A stretch of 64,000 nt of DNA from Romboutsia ilealis (GCF_900015215.1 NZ_LN555523.1:255336-319335); one strand, 5' to 3'; shown: positions 1 to 9,470, numbered from the stretch's first letter. The notes: a model not told the origin generated them from the letters alone. Translations and numbers: made by a program.

Positions 1-1625
1 TAACAGCAGCAGATACTTGGGATAGTGATGCTTATGGATATTTAATAATGAACTCAAGATTAATAAGTCTTGATAATATAGCTGCAAATACTGTATCACT
101 TGGTAGACCTTGGAGACCAAGTAGTCAAACAAGAAAAATGACTCCAGCAGTTACATATGTAAACTGCTATATGGGAGACCATATAACTTCTAAAGGGTGG
201 GATGATATGGGAGTAGACTCTCTTGCATCTACATCAAGATTCTATGAATATGGAAGTTATGGACCAGGAGCTAAATTAAGTGAAACAAGAAATGTTTTAA
301 GCAACAACCAAGCTATGAATTATACTATTTCTAGAGCATTTGCTAAAAATTCAGCAACTACTGTTGATGGAAATGATGCTTATGCTTATGATTGGATGCC
401 AACAGATGAATCGGCAAATGTTAATATAAACTCATGGTATAAAAATAATGACAAAGTTGAAAAACTAGAATTAAATGCAAATGAATTACTTATGAATGTA
501 GGAGATTCATTCAAACTTACAGCAACAGTAAGTACAACAAATAATGAAAATAATTCAACACCTGTAGTTATATTTGAATCAAGTGATAATAGTGTGGCTA
601 CAGTTGATGAAAATGGAAATGTAAAAGCTTTAAAAGTAGGAAGTACAGTAATTACAGCAAGATGTGGAAATAAACAAGCAACTTGCACAGTAACAGTAAC
701 TTACAAACAAGCACAAATAAATAGAGTACCAGTTATAAGTGCAGAAGATGTGGTTATAAATGTTGGTGAAGATTTTAATCCCATGTTAAATGTAACTGCA
801 AATGACTATGAAGATGGAGATTTAACTAATAAAGTTGAGGTAATAGAAAATACAGTAGATACAACAACAAATGGAATATACAAAGTTGTATATAAAGTTA
901 CAGATTCACAAGGAGCAAGTGTAATCAAAGAGATTAAAGTAACAGTAAATCCTAAGTTTACTCTAATAAATAGAGTACCAGTTATAAGTGCAGAAGATGT
1001 AGTTATAAATGTTGGTGAAGATTTTAATCCAATGTTAAATGTAACTGCAAAAGACTATGAAGATGGAGACTTAACTAATAAAGTTGAGGTAATAGAAAAT
1101 ACAGTAAATACAACAACAATTGGAATATATAAAGTAGTATACAAAGTTACTGACTCTAGGGGAGCAAGTGTGACTAAAGAGATTAAAGTAACTGTGAAAA
1201 AAATAGTAACAGATGAACCAGTAGAAAATCCTGGAGATGATACAAATAAACCAGGTGTAGATACTGATAACTCAACAAATACAAATAAACCAGGTGTAGG
1301 AACTGATAACTCAGCAAATATAAATAAACCAGGTGTAGACACTAATAACTCAGCGAATACAAGTAAACCAAGTGTAGGAACTGATAACTCAGCAAATACA
1401 AACAAACCAGGTGTAGGAACTGATAACTCAGCAAATACAAATAAGCCAAGTGTAGACACTGATAACTCAGAAAATACAAATGAACAAGACGTATATAACG
1501 ATAATAATATATCAGATTCATCATCGCCAGAAAAAGGTTATACTGGAATATTTGGAATGATAGCTTTAATAGTAGCAGCAGTAGCAGTAGTTATCTATGC
1601 AATAAACAGAAAAAAATCTAAATAG
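1..1625 (+). CDS. Surface pectin methylesterase (CE8), C-terminal part, with Ig-like repeats and membrane anchor
   Basis: The reading frame is open from the first bases of the window, so the gene is cut at its 5' end; the ATG at 48 is internal. The first ~110 residues match the C-terminal part of pectinesterases: a GYLIMNS-like strand, then LGRPWRP, whose Arg is an active-site residue of the family, then NCYMGDHI and FYEYGSYGPGA. The family removes methyl groups from pectin. After this come a Big_2-like Ig domain (about residues 140-220 of the visible part), two nearly identical DUF5011/HYR-like Ig domains, a 13-residue repeat linker (NKPGVGTDNSANT type), one hydrophobic helix and a basic tail. 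The C-terminus looks wall- or membrane-anchored, but a canonical LPXTG is not seen (SPEKGYTG precedes the helix). The aspartates of the active site would lie upstream of the window. A terminator follows directly. Confidence 0.85.
   Translation, partial: TAADTWDSDAYGYLIMNSRLISLDNIAANTVSLGRPWRPSSQTRKMTPAVTYVNCYMGDHITSKGWDDMGVDSLASTSRFYEYGSYGPGAKLSETRNVLSNNQAMNYTISRAFAKNSATTVDGNDAYAYDWMPTDESANVNINSWYKNNDKVEKLELNANELLMNVGDSFKLTATVSTTNNENNSTPVVIFESSDNSVATVDENGNVKALKVGSTVITARCGNKQATCTVTVTYKQAQINRVPVISAEDVVINVGEDFNPMLNVTANDYEDGDLTNKVEVIENTVDTTTNGIYKVVYKVTDSQGASVIKEIKVTVNPKFTLINRVPVISAEDVVINVGEDFNPMLNVTAKDYEDGDLTNKVEVIENTVNTTTIGIYKVVYKVTDSRGASVTKEIKVTVKKIVTDEPVENPGDDTNKPGVDTDNSTNTNKPGVGTDNSANINKPGVDTNNSANTSKPSVGTDNSANTNKPGVGTDNSANTNKPSVDTDNSENTNEQDVYNDNNISDSSSPEKGYTGIFGMIALIVAAVAVVIYAINRKKSK
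717..1199 (+). repeat. Tandem duplication encoding two Ig-like domains
   Basis: Two direct copies starting at about 717 and 966 are offset by 249 bp (83 codons). They are almost identical at the DNA level, including the segment encoding INRVPVISAEDVVINVGEDF. This indicates a recent in-frame duplication within the pectinesterase gene. Confidence 0.9.
1245..1478 (+). repeat. 39-bp coding minisatellite, six units
   Basis: Six tandem 39-bp units begin at 1245, 1284, 1323, 1362, 1401 and 1440. They encode NKPGVxTDNSxNT-type 13-residue repeats that form a hydrophilic stalk between the Ig domains and the membrane helix. A degenerate seventh unit follows. Such arrays often vary in copy number between strains. 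Confidence 0.9.
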
Positions 1626-1632
1626 ATTTATC

Positions 1633-1664
1633 AAAGATAGTAGGTTACACCTGCTATCTTTTTT
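1633..1664 (+). terminator. Rho-independent terminator after the pectinesterase gene
   Basis: The stem AGATAGTAGGT/ACCTGCTATCT (one G-U pair) has a short loop and a T-run, 8 nt after the stop codon. Confidence 0.85.
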
Positions 1665-1668
1665 ACGC

Positions 1669-1740
1669 TTAAGGATATTATAATACTTAAAAAAATGTGG
1701 ATAACCTGTGTGCTAAAGTAATATCAATATATTCAAAAAA
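1669..1740. repeat. Dispersed intergenic repeat with DnaA box, copy A
   Basis: Bases 1669-1704 (36 nt) are identical to 12149-12184. The element starts just after a terminator T-run, contains a GATATTATAATAC core and ends in TGTGGATAA (1696-1704), the complement of the consensus DnaA box TTATCCACA. A looser shared tail (AAGTAATATCAA) follows. The rest of the gap to the next gene shows no gene. Confidence 0.75.
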
Positions 1741-1912
1741 GTAAAAAGTTACAAAAATATTCTAAATGAAATGTGTAAATTAAGTTAGTGTTATAATATA
1801 ATAAAGGTCGCAATTGTTATATATATATAACGAACCTAGAATAGGAGGGACATATATAAGTATCAAAAGAATATTTGATTAATATATTTAAAAGGAGGTA
1901 GTAAAGGGGAAT

Positions 1913-3289
1913 ATGAAAAATAAAAAAGTTTTAATTATAGTATCAGCGCTAATCTTAATACTAATATTATCAACAGGATGTACAAGCTCAAATACAACAG
2001 AAATAAATATTGTGGCAACGACGGATTTACATGGTGAAGTACCATACAACATAACTGAATATATAAAAGTAGAAAAAGAAAATAACCCAAATACAGTAGC
2101 AGTAGATGCAGGAGATTTTTTTGATAGTAGAGTGTATGGAACACCCATGAAGAAATACTTTGATGATAGACAAAATAATATAGAACAAGGAATAGAACAA
2201 TATATAGAAATGCCATTAGTGAAAGAAATGAAGGATGATGGGTATGATGCGGTAGTTCTAGGAAACCATGAATTTGTATCAAACGATAAATTTTATCTAG
2301 ATAATATGGTATCAGACTTTGAAAAGTATAATTTAGATATATTATCAGCAAATACTTATAAAAGAGATAATACAAACTATGTAAAGCCATATACCATAAA
2401 GGAAATAGAAACAGAGTATGGTAATTTAAACTTAGGTATACTTGGACTTACTATAAAAGAAGTAGGTGAATCTGTTGATGAATCTAGAGAATTAAAAGAT
2501 ATGCCACAATATAACGAAGAATTATACATAAATGATTTAGTAGATGAAGCTAAAAAATGGGTAAAAATAATGCAAGAAGAAGAAAATACAGATGTAATAG
2601 TAGCAGTAGCACATAGTGGAGAAGAACCTAAAAATCCTAAAAATCCAGGAAATAGAATACAAGAATTAGCACAAGAAGTAGACGGGATAGATGCTATAGT
2701 TGCAGGTCATACACATCAAACTTTTGAACAACACAATTATAAAAATAGTAAAGGCGAAGAAGTTATAGTTACTCAGCCAGGTAAGCATGGAGAGGCTATA
2801 TCTAAAATAACTTTTGAATTAAAAAATCAAAATGGTGATTGGAAGGTAGTAAATAAGTATGCAAAATTAACCAAATTTGATACGATAAAATTTGATGAAT
2901 ATTTAGTTGAATTATTATCTAAAATATCAAGTTTAAAAAGTACTGATAAAGAAATACACTTGAGTGAAGTAGTTCCATTTCAGTGGGATAAGGTTTATGT
3001 ATTTGATGAAAATATTGATGTAGATAAAATATATGAAACTATCGGATATAAATGGCAAAGTATTATATCAAAAGATAAACATAGTGAACAGCAAATGGTA
3101 TTTATGAATGATGATAAAGTAGTTTGTTATTTATATGGTGATATTAGTGATATGGATATAAATATTAACTTTGATAAATCATCTTATAAAGATGGCATTA
3201 TAGAAATTTATCCAAATAAAAATGATGAATTTAAGGTGAAAAAAGGAGAAGAAGAGTATCAAACATATTTGACATATATATCAAAGTAA
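1913..3289 (+). CDS. Lipoprotein metallophosphatase, 5'-nucleotidase family
   Basis: This 458-residue protein has a lipoprotein signal (basic start, hydrophobic core, lipobox STGC with Cys near residue 23), so it should sit on the outer face of the membrane. The calcineurin-like metallophosphatase motifs are present in order: TTDLHGE, DAGDFFD, GNHEF, AHSGE and GHTH, which together bind two metal ions. Members hydrolyse nucleotide or other phosphoesters. The usual 5'-nucleotidase C-terminal substrate domain is not recognisable; the last ~150 residues are unassigned. The ribosome binding site AAAGGAGG lies upstream. It stands beside other phosphoesterase and phosphoester-uptake genes. Confidence 0.85.
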   Translation: MKNKKVLIIVSALILILILSTGCTSSNTTEINIVATTDLHGEVPYNITEYIKVEKENNPNTVAVDAGDFFDSRVYGTPMKKYFDDRQNNIEQGIEQYIEMPLVKEMKDDGYDAVVLGNHEFVSNDKFYLDNMVSDFEKYNLDILSANTYKRDNTNYVKPYTIKEIETEYGNLNLGILGLTIKEVGESVDESRELKDMPQYNEELYINDLVDEAKKWVKIMQEEENTDVIVAVAHSGEEPKNPKNPGNRIQELAQEVDGIDAIVAGHTHQTFEQHNYKNSKGEEVIVTQPGKHGEAISKITFELKNQNGDWKVVNKYAKLTKFDTIKFDEYLVELLSKISSLKSTDKEIHLSEVVPFQWDKVYVFDENIDVDKIYETIGYKWQSIISKDKHSEQQMVFMNDDKVVCYLYGDISDMDININFDKSSYKDGIIEIYPNKNDEFKVKKGEEEYQTYLTYISK

Positions 3290-3522
3290 AGTATAAAGGA
3301 AATAAACCTTTGTAATTGAGATATATATAATTATAGAGGAAATAATTTTCATTTTAATAAAAAATATATATACTTAATATATTGTTACTGATTTATAATA
3401 AATAATACAAGTATACACATTTAATTTATGGTTTATTTTTATAGTATAACATAATATAAAAAATTATAACTTAGTAGAACAGAATGCGATTTATATGTGA
3501 TTAATTAGATATTAAATGTTTG

Positions 3523-3555
3523 AATCACTCTTATTGGTAATAAGAGTGATTTTTA
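3523..3555 (+). terminator. Hairpin terminator between phosphatase gene and nucleotidase relic
   Basis: The perfect stem AATCACTCTTATT/AATAAGAGTGATT has a 3-nt loop and is followed by T's on the + strand. It lies ~235 nt after the phosphatase stop; the stretch between is AT-rich without visible genes. Confidence 0.75.
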
Positions 3556-3571
3556 ATATATTTAGCTAAAT

Positions 3572-3820
3572 TTAGATTATAACAGTTATATATTTTGATT
3601 TATCAACAGCTACATTTTTATTATTTTTAAAGTAGTCTATTATTATATCAGGCATCTCCATTAAATTTTCTTGAACAGTTTTGCATTCAGTGTAAAACGC
3701 GTAACCATCTGCAACACTAGCTCTATAATTATTCATAACTAGTTTAAGAATAGTATTATCATCTAATTCTTTTCCATTATTGTAATCATTTTTAGGCAAG
3801 TTCTTTATATTATAATTCAT
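3572..3820 (-). pseudogene. Relic of a 5'-nucleotidase-family C-terminal domain
   Basis: An 82-codon frame on the minus strand reads like only the end of a nucleotidase C-terminal domain: KLVMNNYRASVADGY, then EMPDIIIDYFKNN. The intact enzyme at 9717-11231 ends with the equivalent VVMNNYRATNTS and EIIIDYIQDKK. An in-frame stop lies seven codons upstream, no ribosome binding site is present, and the catalytic domain is missing. The best reading is the remnant of a deleted third nucleotidase gene. A real small protein of the same fold is possible but less likely. Confidence 0.7.
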
Positions 3821-4112
3821 TAAATATACAATAAATTTTTATATAATTTTAGTACGAAATATGTTAAATATCTGTTAACTTATTGTATAGAATTTAGGAC
3901 CTGAGGTATTTCAACTAGCAAAACTAGATTGTTGATTAAAATCTAAAATTATAAAGAATATAATATTGTATAATTAAGTCGAATAGTGTATATTATAGAA
4001 TGATAATGGTGTAAAAAATTGAACTATGATATACTATAATGTTAAGTATTTTATGGTTAAATTTTCCAACTTATATTTAGTATATATAAAAAATACATGC
4101 TAGAGGTGAAAT

Positions 4113-5183
4113 ATGATACAGATAGAAAAACTAAAGAAAGTTTATGACAATGGTTATGAAGCTTTAAAAAATATTAATTTAGAAATCAATGAAGGAGAAT
4201 TAGTATGCTTATTAGGTCCTAGTGGATGTGGTAAAACAACTATACTTAATCTTTTAGCAGGACTATTAGATCCTACAAGTGGAGAGATTAAATTTGATGG
4301 AGAGTCAGTTATAAATAAGCATCCTAAAGATAGAAATATAGGACTTGTATTCCAAAACTATGCATTATATCCTCACATGACAGTGTTAGAAAACATTATG
4401 TTCCCTCTAACAGTTGGTAAGAATAAAATGCCAAAAAATGAAGCAATGGAAATTGCTAAGAAATACATGAAGATAACTAGTATAGAAGAACTAGCAGATA
4501 AGAAACCGGGGAACATGTCAGGTGGACAGCAACAAAGGGTTGCAATAACTAGAGCATTAGTTCAAAATCCAAAGGTGTTATTACTAGATGAACCACTAAG
4601 TAACTTAGATGCAAGACTTAGATTAAAGATAAGAGAAGAAATAAGAAGATTGGTTAAAGAAATAGGTATAACAACTATATTCGTAACTCATGACCAAGAA
4701 GAAGCGTTATCTATAAGTGATAGAATAGTTCTTATGAACCAAGGTATAGTACAGCAATTTGATATACCACAAAATCTATACTTAGAACCAGCAAACTTAT
4801 TTGTTGCACAATTTATGGGTAATCCAATAATAAATATATATGAAATGAAAAAAGAAGGAAATGTATTAAAAGGAGAAAACTTCTCTATAGATTTAAGCTT
4901 ATTAAATAAAGACAGATTTAAAGCAGATTTAACTGAGGAAAACTACGTTGTAGGTATAAGACCAGAGTACTTTGTAACAAGTGAAAATCCTTTATTTAAT
5001 GTTGAAATAGAAACTGTTGAATTAATAGGTAAAGACTGTATACTAAACTTTAAAACTAATGGAGTAAATTCAAAGTCTATAGTAGATGTAAATGACAGAA
5101 TAAAAGAAAAAGATAATGTAGGATTTGATATAGATTATAATGGAATTTATTTATTCCAAGAGAATGGAGTTAGAGTATACTAA
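4113..5183 (+). CDS. ABC importer ATPase, UgpC/MalK type
   Basis: This 356-residue ATPase energises a carbohydrate- or glycerol-phosphate-type importer. It has Walker A (GPSGCGKTT), Q-loop (FQNYALYPHM), signature MSGGQQQR, Walker B (LLLDEPLSNLD) and the switch His in FVTHDQEEA, followed by a ~120-residue C-terminal OB-type regulatory domain as in MalK/UgpC. It begins a tight operon; its stop overlaps the start of the next gene by one base (TAATG). A GAGGTG ribosome binding site precedes the ATG. The substrate cannot be read from the ATPase. Confidence 0.92.
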   Translation: MIQIEKLKKVYDNGYEALKNINLEINEGELVCLLGPSGCGKTTILNLLAGLLDPTSGEIKFDGESVINKHPKDRNIGLVFQNYALYPHMTVLENIMFPLTVGKNKMPKNEAMEIAKKYMKITSIEELADKKPGNMSGGQQQRVAITRALVQNPKVLLLDEPLSNLDARLRLKIREEIRRLVKEIGITTIFVTHDQEEALSISDRIVLMNQGIVQQFDIPQNLYLEPANLFVAQFMGNPIINIYEMKKEGNVLKGENFSIDLSLLNKDRFKADLTEENYVVGIRPEYFVTSENPLFNVEIETVELIGKDCILNFKTNGVNSKSIVDVNDRIKEKDNVGFDIDYNGIYLFQENGVRVY

Positions 5184-6064
5184 TGAGAAAGTTAAAATAT
5201 AGAGCGGAAAATTCACCACAAGCATGGTTATTCCTTTTACCAGCTTTAATAATAATAGGCGTATTTAATGTTTTACCTTTAATCAAAACATTTATAATGT
5301 CTATGCAAAAGGGTACATTAAATAATTTACAATTTAATGGATTTAAAAATTTCCAAGTTGTATTACAAGACCCAAAATTTCATGATGCAATAGGAAATAC
5401 AGCATTATTCTCATTTGTTGTTGTGCCAGTAGGTCTTATAATATCAATGTTTATAGCAGTAACTATTTTTGAGAAAATTAAATATAAAAGCTTATTTGAA
5501 ACTATATTCTTTATACCGTATTTAACAAGTGTAATAGCAGTAGGTATAGTATTTAGATTTTTATTCAATGGAGACTATGGTTTTATAAATTATTTATTAA
5601 GTTTTATAAATGTGGGACCAATAAACTTCTTAGATGATCCAAGTATGAGTATGACTACTTTAATTTTATTTGGGATTTGGTCAGGTCTTGCATTTAATAT
5701 AATAATATTACTTTCAGGATTAAGAACGATTGATGAAAGTTATTATAAAGTTGCTGATATGTTTGGGGCAACTAAAATGGAGCAATTTTTCAAAATAACT
5801 TTACCACAGTTAATTCCAACAATAACATTCTTATTAATGATGAACTTTATAAATGCATTTAAAGTATATGCGCAAGTATTCTCATTATTTAATGGAAAAG
5901 CTGGAATAGCTAATAGTGCAACTACTGGAGTATTCTATATATTCAATAAATTCTATGTTGAGTACCGTTATGGTCAAGGTATGGCAGCTGCAGTAATATT
6001 ATTTGCTTTAATATTATTATTTACATTAATTCAAAACTATGTTTTAAAAAGAATATCTAAGTAG
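5183..6064 (+). CDS. ABC importer permease 1, UgpA/MalF-like
   Basis: This 293-residue membrane protein has about six helices and the inner-membrane binding-protein-dependent transport signature around DMFGATKMEQFFKITLPQLIP (EAA loop). The length and the N-terminal sequence (SPQAWLFLLPALIIIGVFNVLPL) are typical of the first permease of Ugp/sugar ABC systems. It is translationally coupled to the ATPase upstream and is followed after 8 nt by the second permease. Confidence 0.92.
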   Translation: MRKLKYRAENSPQAWLFLLPALIIIGVFNVLPLIKTFIMSMQKGTLNNLQFNGFKNFQVVLQDPKFHDAIGNTALFSFVVVPVGLIISMFIAVTIFEKIKYKSLFETIFFIPYLTSVIAVGIVFRFLFNGDYGFINYLLSFINVGPINFLDDPSMSMTTLILFGIWSGLAFNIIILLSGLRTIDESYYKVADMFGATKMEQFFKITLPQLIPTITFLLMMNFINAFKVYAQVFSLFNGKAGIANSATTGVFYIFNKFYVEYRYGQGMAAAVILFALILLFTLIQNYVLKRISK

Positions 6065-6072
6065 GTGAAAAA

Positions 6073-6891
6073 ATGAAAAAGGTTAATTTATTTTTATCAA
6101 AAACATTTATAGTCATAATGTCTTTAATTACACTGTTTCCTTTTGTATACATGATATTATCAAGTTTAATGACATTCCAAGAGGCAACAAGTATACCACC
6201 GACATTTATACCAAAAGAATTTCAGTGGGAAAACTTTAAGTTAGCAATGGAACAAGCACCTTTTGTTAGATATTTCTTTAATACAATAGTAGTAGCAGGG
6301 TTATCAACAATAGGAACTTTAATAACTTCTATTTTAGCAGCTTTTGCATTAGTTAAATTAGAGTTTAAATATAAAAATATTTTAGTAATGTCAATGGCAG
6401 CATTATTAATGGTACCATACGAAGTTACTGTATTTACTAATTATCAAACTATAGCTAATCTTGGATTATTAAATACATATACAGCTTTAATACTTCCATC
6501 GTTAGCAAGTATATTTTATATATTCTACTTAAAGAATTACTTAACAAGTATACCTTTATCTTACTACAAAGCTGCAAAAGTAGATGGATGTGGGGATTTA
6601 GAATTTATAAGAAGAATATTAATACCATTAGCTAAACCATCATTATTTACAATGGGTATATTAACTTTCATAAATGGATGGAACTCATTCTTATGGCCAA
6701 TACTTGTGACAAATAATAAGGAAATGAGATTATTAAGTAATGGATTAAGTGCGTTTGCAACAGAAAGTGGTACAAATGTTCATTTACAAATGGCTGCTTC
6801 AACAATAGCAATAGTTCCAATATTAATTTTATATTTAATATTTAGAAAACAAATTATAAGAGGAGTTGTTAAGAGTGGTGTTAAAGGATAA
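6073..6891 (+). CDS. ABC importer permease 2, UgpE/MalG-like
   Basis: This 272-residue protein has about six membrane segments and the EAA motif YYKAAKVDGCGDLEFIRRILIPLAKPS, which docks on the ATPase. Together with the preceding gene it should form the heterodimeric membrane channel. AGGTG before the ATG is the ribosome binding site. Its 3' end overlaps the start of the beta-CASP hydrolase gene. Confidence 0.92.
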   Translation: MKKVNLFLSKTFIVIMSLITLFPFVYMILSSLMTFQEATSIPPTFIPKEFQWENFKLAMEQAPFVRYFFNTIVVAGLSTIGTLITSILAAFALVKLEFKYKNILVMSMAALLMVPYEVTVFTNYQTIANLGLLNTYTALILPSLASIFYIFYLKNYLTSIPLSYYKAAKVDGCGDLEFIRRILIPLAKPSLFTMGILTFINGWNSFLWPILVTNNKEMRLLSNGLSAFATESGTNVHLQMAASTIAIVPILILYLIFRKQIIRGVVKSGVKG

Positions 6892-8170
6892 AAAAACAAA
6901 AATCACGTTCCACAATGGTATTTTAACCATTGGTGGAACTATTATAGAAATAGCTTATGAAGATAGTCGTATATTCTTCGATTTTGGTAGTGAGTATGAC
7001 CCAGCGTCACCTCATCAACCAAAAGATTTACAAGATTTATTAGATATGAATCTTGTTCCATACTTAGATAATATGTTTGATCCAAGTATAGAGTTAAAGG
7101 GATATGAATCTAAAGAAGATAAATTTAAAGATACAGCGGTATTTTTATCACATGTTCATTTAGATCATTCAAAAATAATTAACTATTTAAATCCATCAGT
7201 ACCTTTATATATGTTAGAGGGAACAAAGTCATTACTTAATACATTAAATATAAATAACGACTTTTTATTCCCGCTTCATAATCAAGGGGAATCTAATGTA
7301 AGAGAGATAAATGGAGTTAAAGAAAATGAAGTAGTTCAAGTTGGAAAAATAAAAGTTAAAGTAATGCCAGTTGACCATGATGCATATGGTGCAAGTGGAT
7401 TACTAATAGAAACTCCAGATTTAGTTATATCATATACAGGAGATATAAGACTTCATGGATATAGAAAAGATGCAACTTTAAACTTCTGTAAAGAAAGTGA
7501 AAATTGTGATGTTTTATTAATAGAAGGTGTTACAGTTTCTTTCCAAGAATTAAATGAAGATGCACGTGTGCCAGAAGATGAAAATGAACCAAATTTAATA
7601 GAAAAAATAAATAATATTGTAAGAGAAAATCCAAATAGACAAATGACTTTCAATTACTATATATCTAATATAGAAAGAATATTAAACATAATAAAAACTA
7701 ATCCAAGAACTGTAGTTTTAGATGCATATTATTCTTATGTATTAAAACATGCAACAGGATATCAATCTTATTATTATCAATTAGATGACAAAGATTATGG
7801 ATTAGACAAAAATTATGAAGTAGAGTTTGAAAAACTTCTACAAGACGAAGGTAGTTATTTCTGGCAATTAGATACACTTGCCATTGAACACTTTGATAGA
7901 TTAAAAGAAAATGGAATTTATATTCATTCAAATGCAACACCACTTGGAGATTATGATCCAAAATATGCACCATTTGTAAAAAGATTCGAAGATAATAATA
8001 TTGAATTTAATTTAGTAGGGTGTAGTGGACATGCTTATCCATTTGATTTGATTGAAATAATAGACTTAATTAAACCTAAGTTATTAATTCCTATTCATTC
8101 ACATCATCCAGAAAGACTTTACAATAAGTCTGGCGATGTACTATTACCAGAAAAGAAACAAACAATATAA
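6875..8170 (+). CDS. MBL-fold/beta-CASP hydrolase inside the ABC operon
   Basis: This ~431-residue metallohydrolase has the HxHxDH motif (SHVHLDHS), further metal ligands in VDHDAYG and YTGDIR, and a terminal His in IPIHSHHPE. The middle is beta-CASP-like: CDVLLIEGVT, then YISNIERILNIIK and VVLDA; near the end GCSGHAYPFDLIEIIDLIKPK resembles RNase J. Beta-CASP enzymes mostly act on nucleic acids; the actual substrate is unknown. I prefer the GTG at 6875 as start: AGGAG at 6861-6865 is 9 nt away, whereas the in-frame TTG at 6866 touches it. It overlaps the permease gene by 17 nt and has no signal peptide, so it should act in the cytoplasm. Confidence 0.8.
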   Translation: MVLKDKKTKITFHNGILTIGGTIIEIAYEDSRIFFDFGSEYDPASPHQPKDLQDLLDMNLVPYLDNMFDPSIELKGYESKEDKFKDTAVFLSHVHLDHSKIINYLNPSVPLYMLEGTKSLLNTLNINNDFLFPLHNQGESNVREINGVKENEVVQVGKIKVKVMPVDHDAYGASGLLIETPDLVISYTGDIRLHGYRKDATLNFCKESENCDVLLIEGVTVSFQELNEDARVPEDENEPNLIEKINNIVRENPNRQMTFNYYISNIERILNIIKTNPRTVVLDAYYSYVLKHATGYQSYYYQLDDKDYGLDKNYEVEFEKLLQDEGSYFWQLDTLAIEHFDRLKENGIYIHSNATPLGDYDPKYAPFVKRFEDNNIEFNLVGCSGHAYPFDLIEIIDLIKPKLLIPIHSHHPERLYNKSGDVLLPEKKQTI

Positions 8171-8187
8171 TTTTGGAGGAGTTAGAT

Positions 8188-9456
8188 ATGAAATTTAAAA
8201 AGCTTACATCATTAGCATTATCTGCAGTATTAATGACTGGATTAATGACTGGATGTGGAAGTAAAAATAATACTTCATCTGAGGAAATTGTAACAGAAAT
8301 AACTGAGCCAGTAGAGATATCATTCTGGCATGCAATGAGTGGAGATTTAGAAAAGACGTTAGAAAACTTAACTGATAAGTTTATGGAAGCTAACCCAAAT
8401 ATAACAGTAAATTTACAAAATCAATCAACTTACAATGACTTACAACAAAAAATGACTGCTACTTTAGCAAGTCCAAAAGACTTACCAACTTTAACTCAAG
8501 CATACCCACACTGGATGATAAATGCAATGCAAGATGAGTTATTAGTTGACTTAAAACCTTACATAGAAAATGAAACTATAGGTAGTGAAAACTATAATGA
8601 TATATTAGAAGGATTTAGAACTTCTTCTGAAATAGATGGAAAAATATACGGAATGCCTTTTAATAAATCTACAGAAGTTATATGGTACAACAAAACATTA
8701 TTTGATGAATTAGGATTAGAAGTACCTAAAACTTTTGAAGAATTTGCTCAAGTTGCAAAAACTATAACTGAGAAAAAAGGTATAGTTGGAGCTGGATTTG
8801 ACTCTTTAAATAACTTCTACACTACTTACTTAAAAAATAAAGGTGTAGATTTCAATAGTGAAACAGATGTAACTAGTGCAGAATCAGTTGAAGCTGCTAA
8901 CTATTACTTAGATGGTATAAAAGAAGGTTACTTTAGAATAGCTGGTACAGATATGTATTTATCAGGACCATTCGCTAATGAAACTTTAGGTATGTATGTT
9001 GGATCAAATGCTGGTGAATCATTCGTTAAGCAAGGTGTTGATGGTAAGTTTGAAGTAGGTGTTGCTCCATATCCTGCTGAGTCAGTTATGCAACAAGGGA
9101 CTGATTTATATATGTTCTCAAGTGCAACAGCTGAACAAAGAACAGCTGCATTTGAATACTTAAAGTTCTTAACTTCAACAGAAAATCAAATAACTTGGGG
9201 TGTTGAAACTGGATACATACCAGCAACACACGCTGCTATATCATCTGATGAATACAAAAATTCAGGAAGTTTAGTATCATCTATATTAGAAGAAGCAACA
9301 AGTAAAAATTTATTTATAAATGATGTTGCTCAAGGTGTTGACAGTGCTTACAATGAATCAAGAGTTGTAATGGAAGATATATTAGCAGATAAAAACTCAG
9401 ATGTAAAATCTAAATTAGAAGCGTATAGAAATACTTTAATGGGAATATACGAATAA
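8188..9456 (+). CDS. ABC importer substrate-binding lipoprotein, UgpB-like
   Basis: This ~422-residue extracellular binding protein has a lipoprotein signal peptide (lipobox LMTGC) and the family-1 solute-binding fold. Segments such as ISFWHAMSG, MPFNKSTEVIWYNKTLF and SGPFANETLGMYVGS resemble UgpB (glycerol-3-phosphate/glycerophosphodiester binding) more than maltose-type proteins; this is recall, not a search. The ATG at 8188 sits 7 nt after GGAGGA. It is the last gene of the importer operon and is followed by a terminator. Confidence 0.88.
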   Translation: MKFKKLTSLALSAVLMTGLMTGCGSKNNTSSEEIVTEITEPVEISFWHAMSGDLEKTLENLTDKFMEANPNITVNLQNQSTYNDLQQKMTATLASPKDLPTLTQAYPHWMINAMQDELLVDLKPYIENETIGSENYNDILEGFRTSSEIDGKIYGMPFNKSTEVIWYNKTLFDELGLEVPKTFEEFAQVAKTITEKKGIVGAGFDSLNNFYTTYLKNKGVDFNSETDVTSAESVEAANYYLDGIKEGYFRIAGTDMYLSGPFANETLGMYVGSNAGESFVKQGVDGKFEVGVAPYPAESVMQQGTDLYMFSSATAEQRTAAFEYLKFLTSTENQITWGVETGYIPATHAAISSDEYKNSGSLVSSILEEATSKNLFINDVAQGVDSAYNESRVVMEDILADKNSDVKSKLEAYRNTLMGIYE

Positions 9457-9470
9457 TATTTTAAACAGGG

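Noticed and set aside
1245..1478. CRISPR-like array of regularly spaced repeats
   Set aside because: The units are contiguous, in frame and encode a protein stalk; there are no unique spacers and no cas genes.
1055..1524. Minus-strand open frames opposite the 39-bp coding repeats
   Set aside because: They are by-products of the repeat's base composition, with low-complexity repeated peptides and no ribosome binding site.
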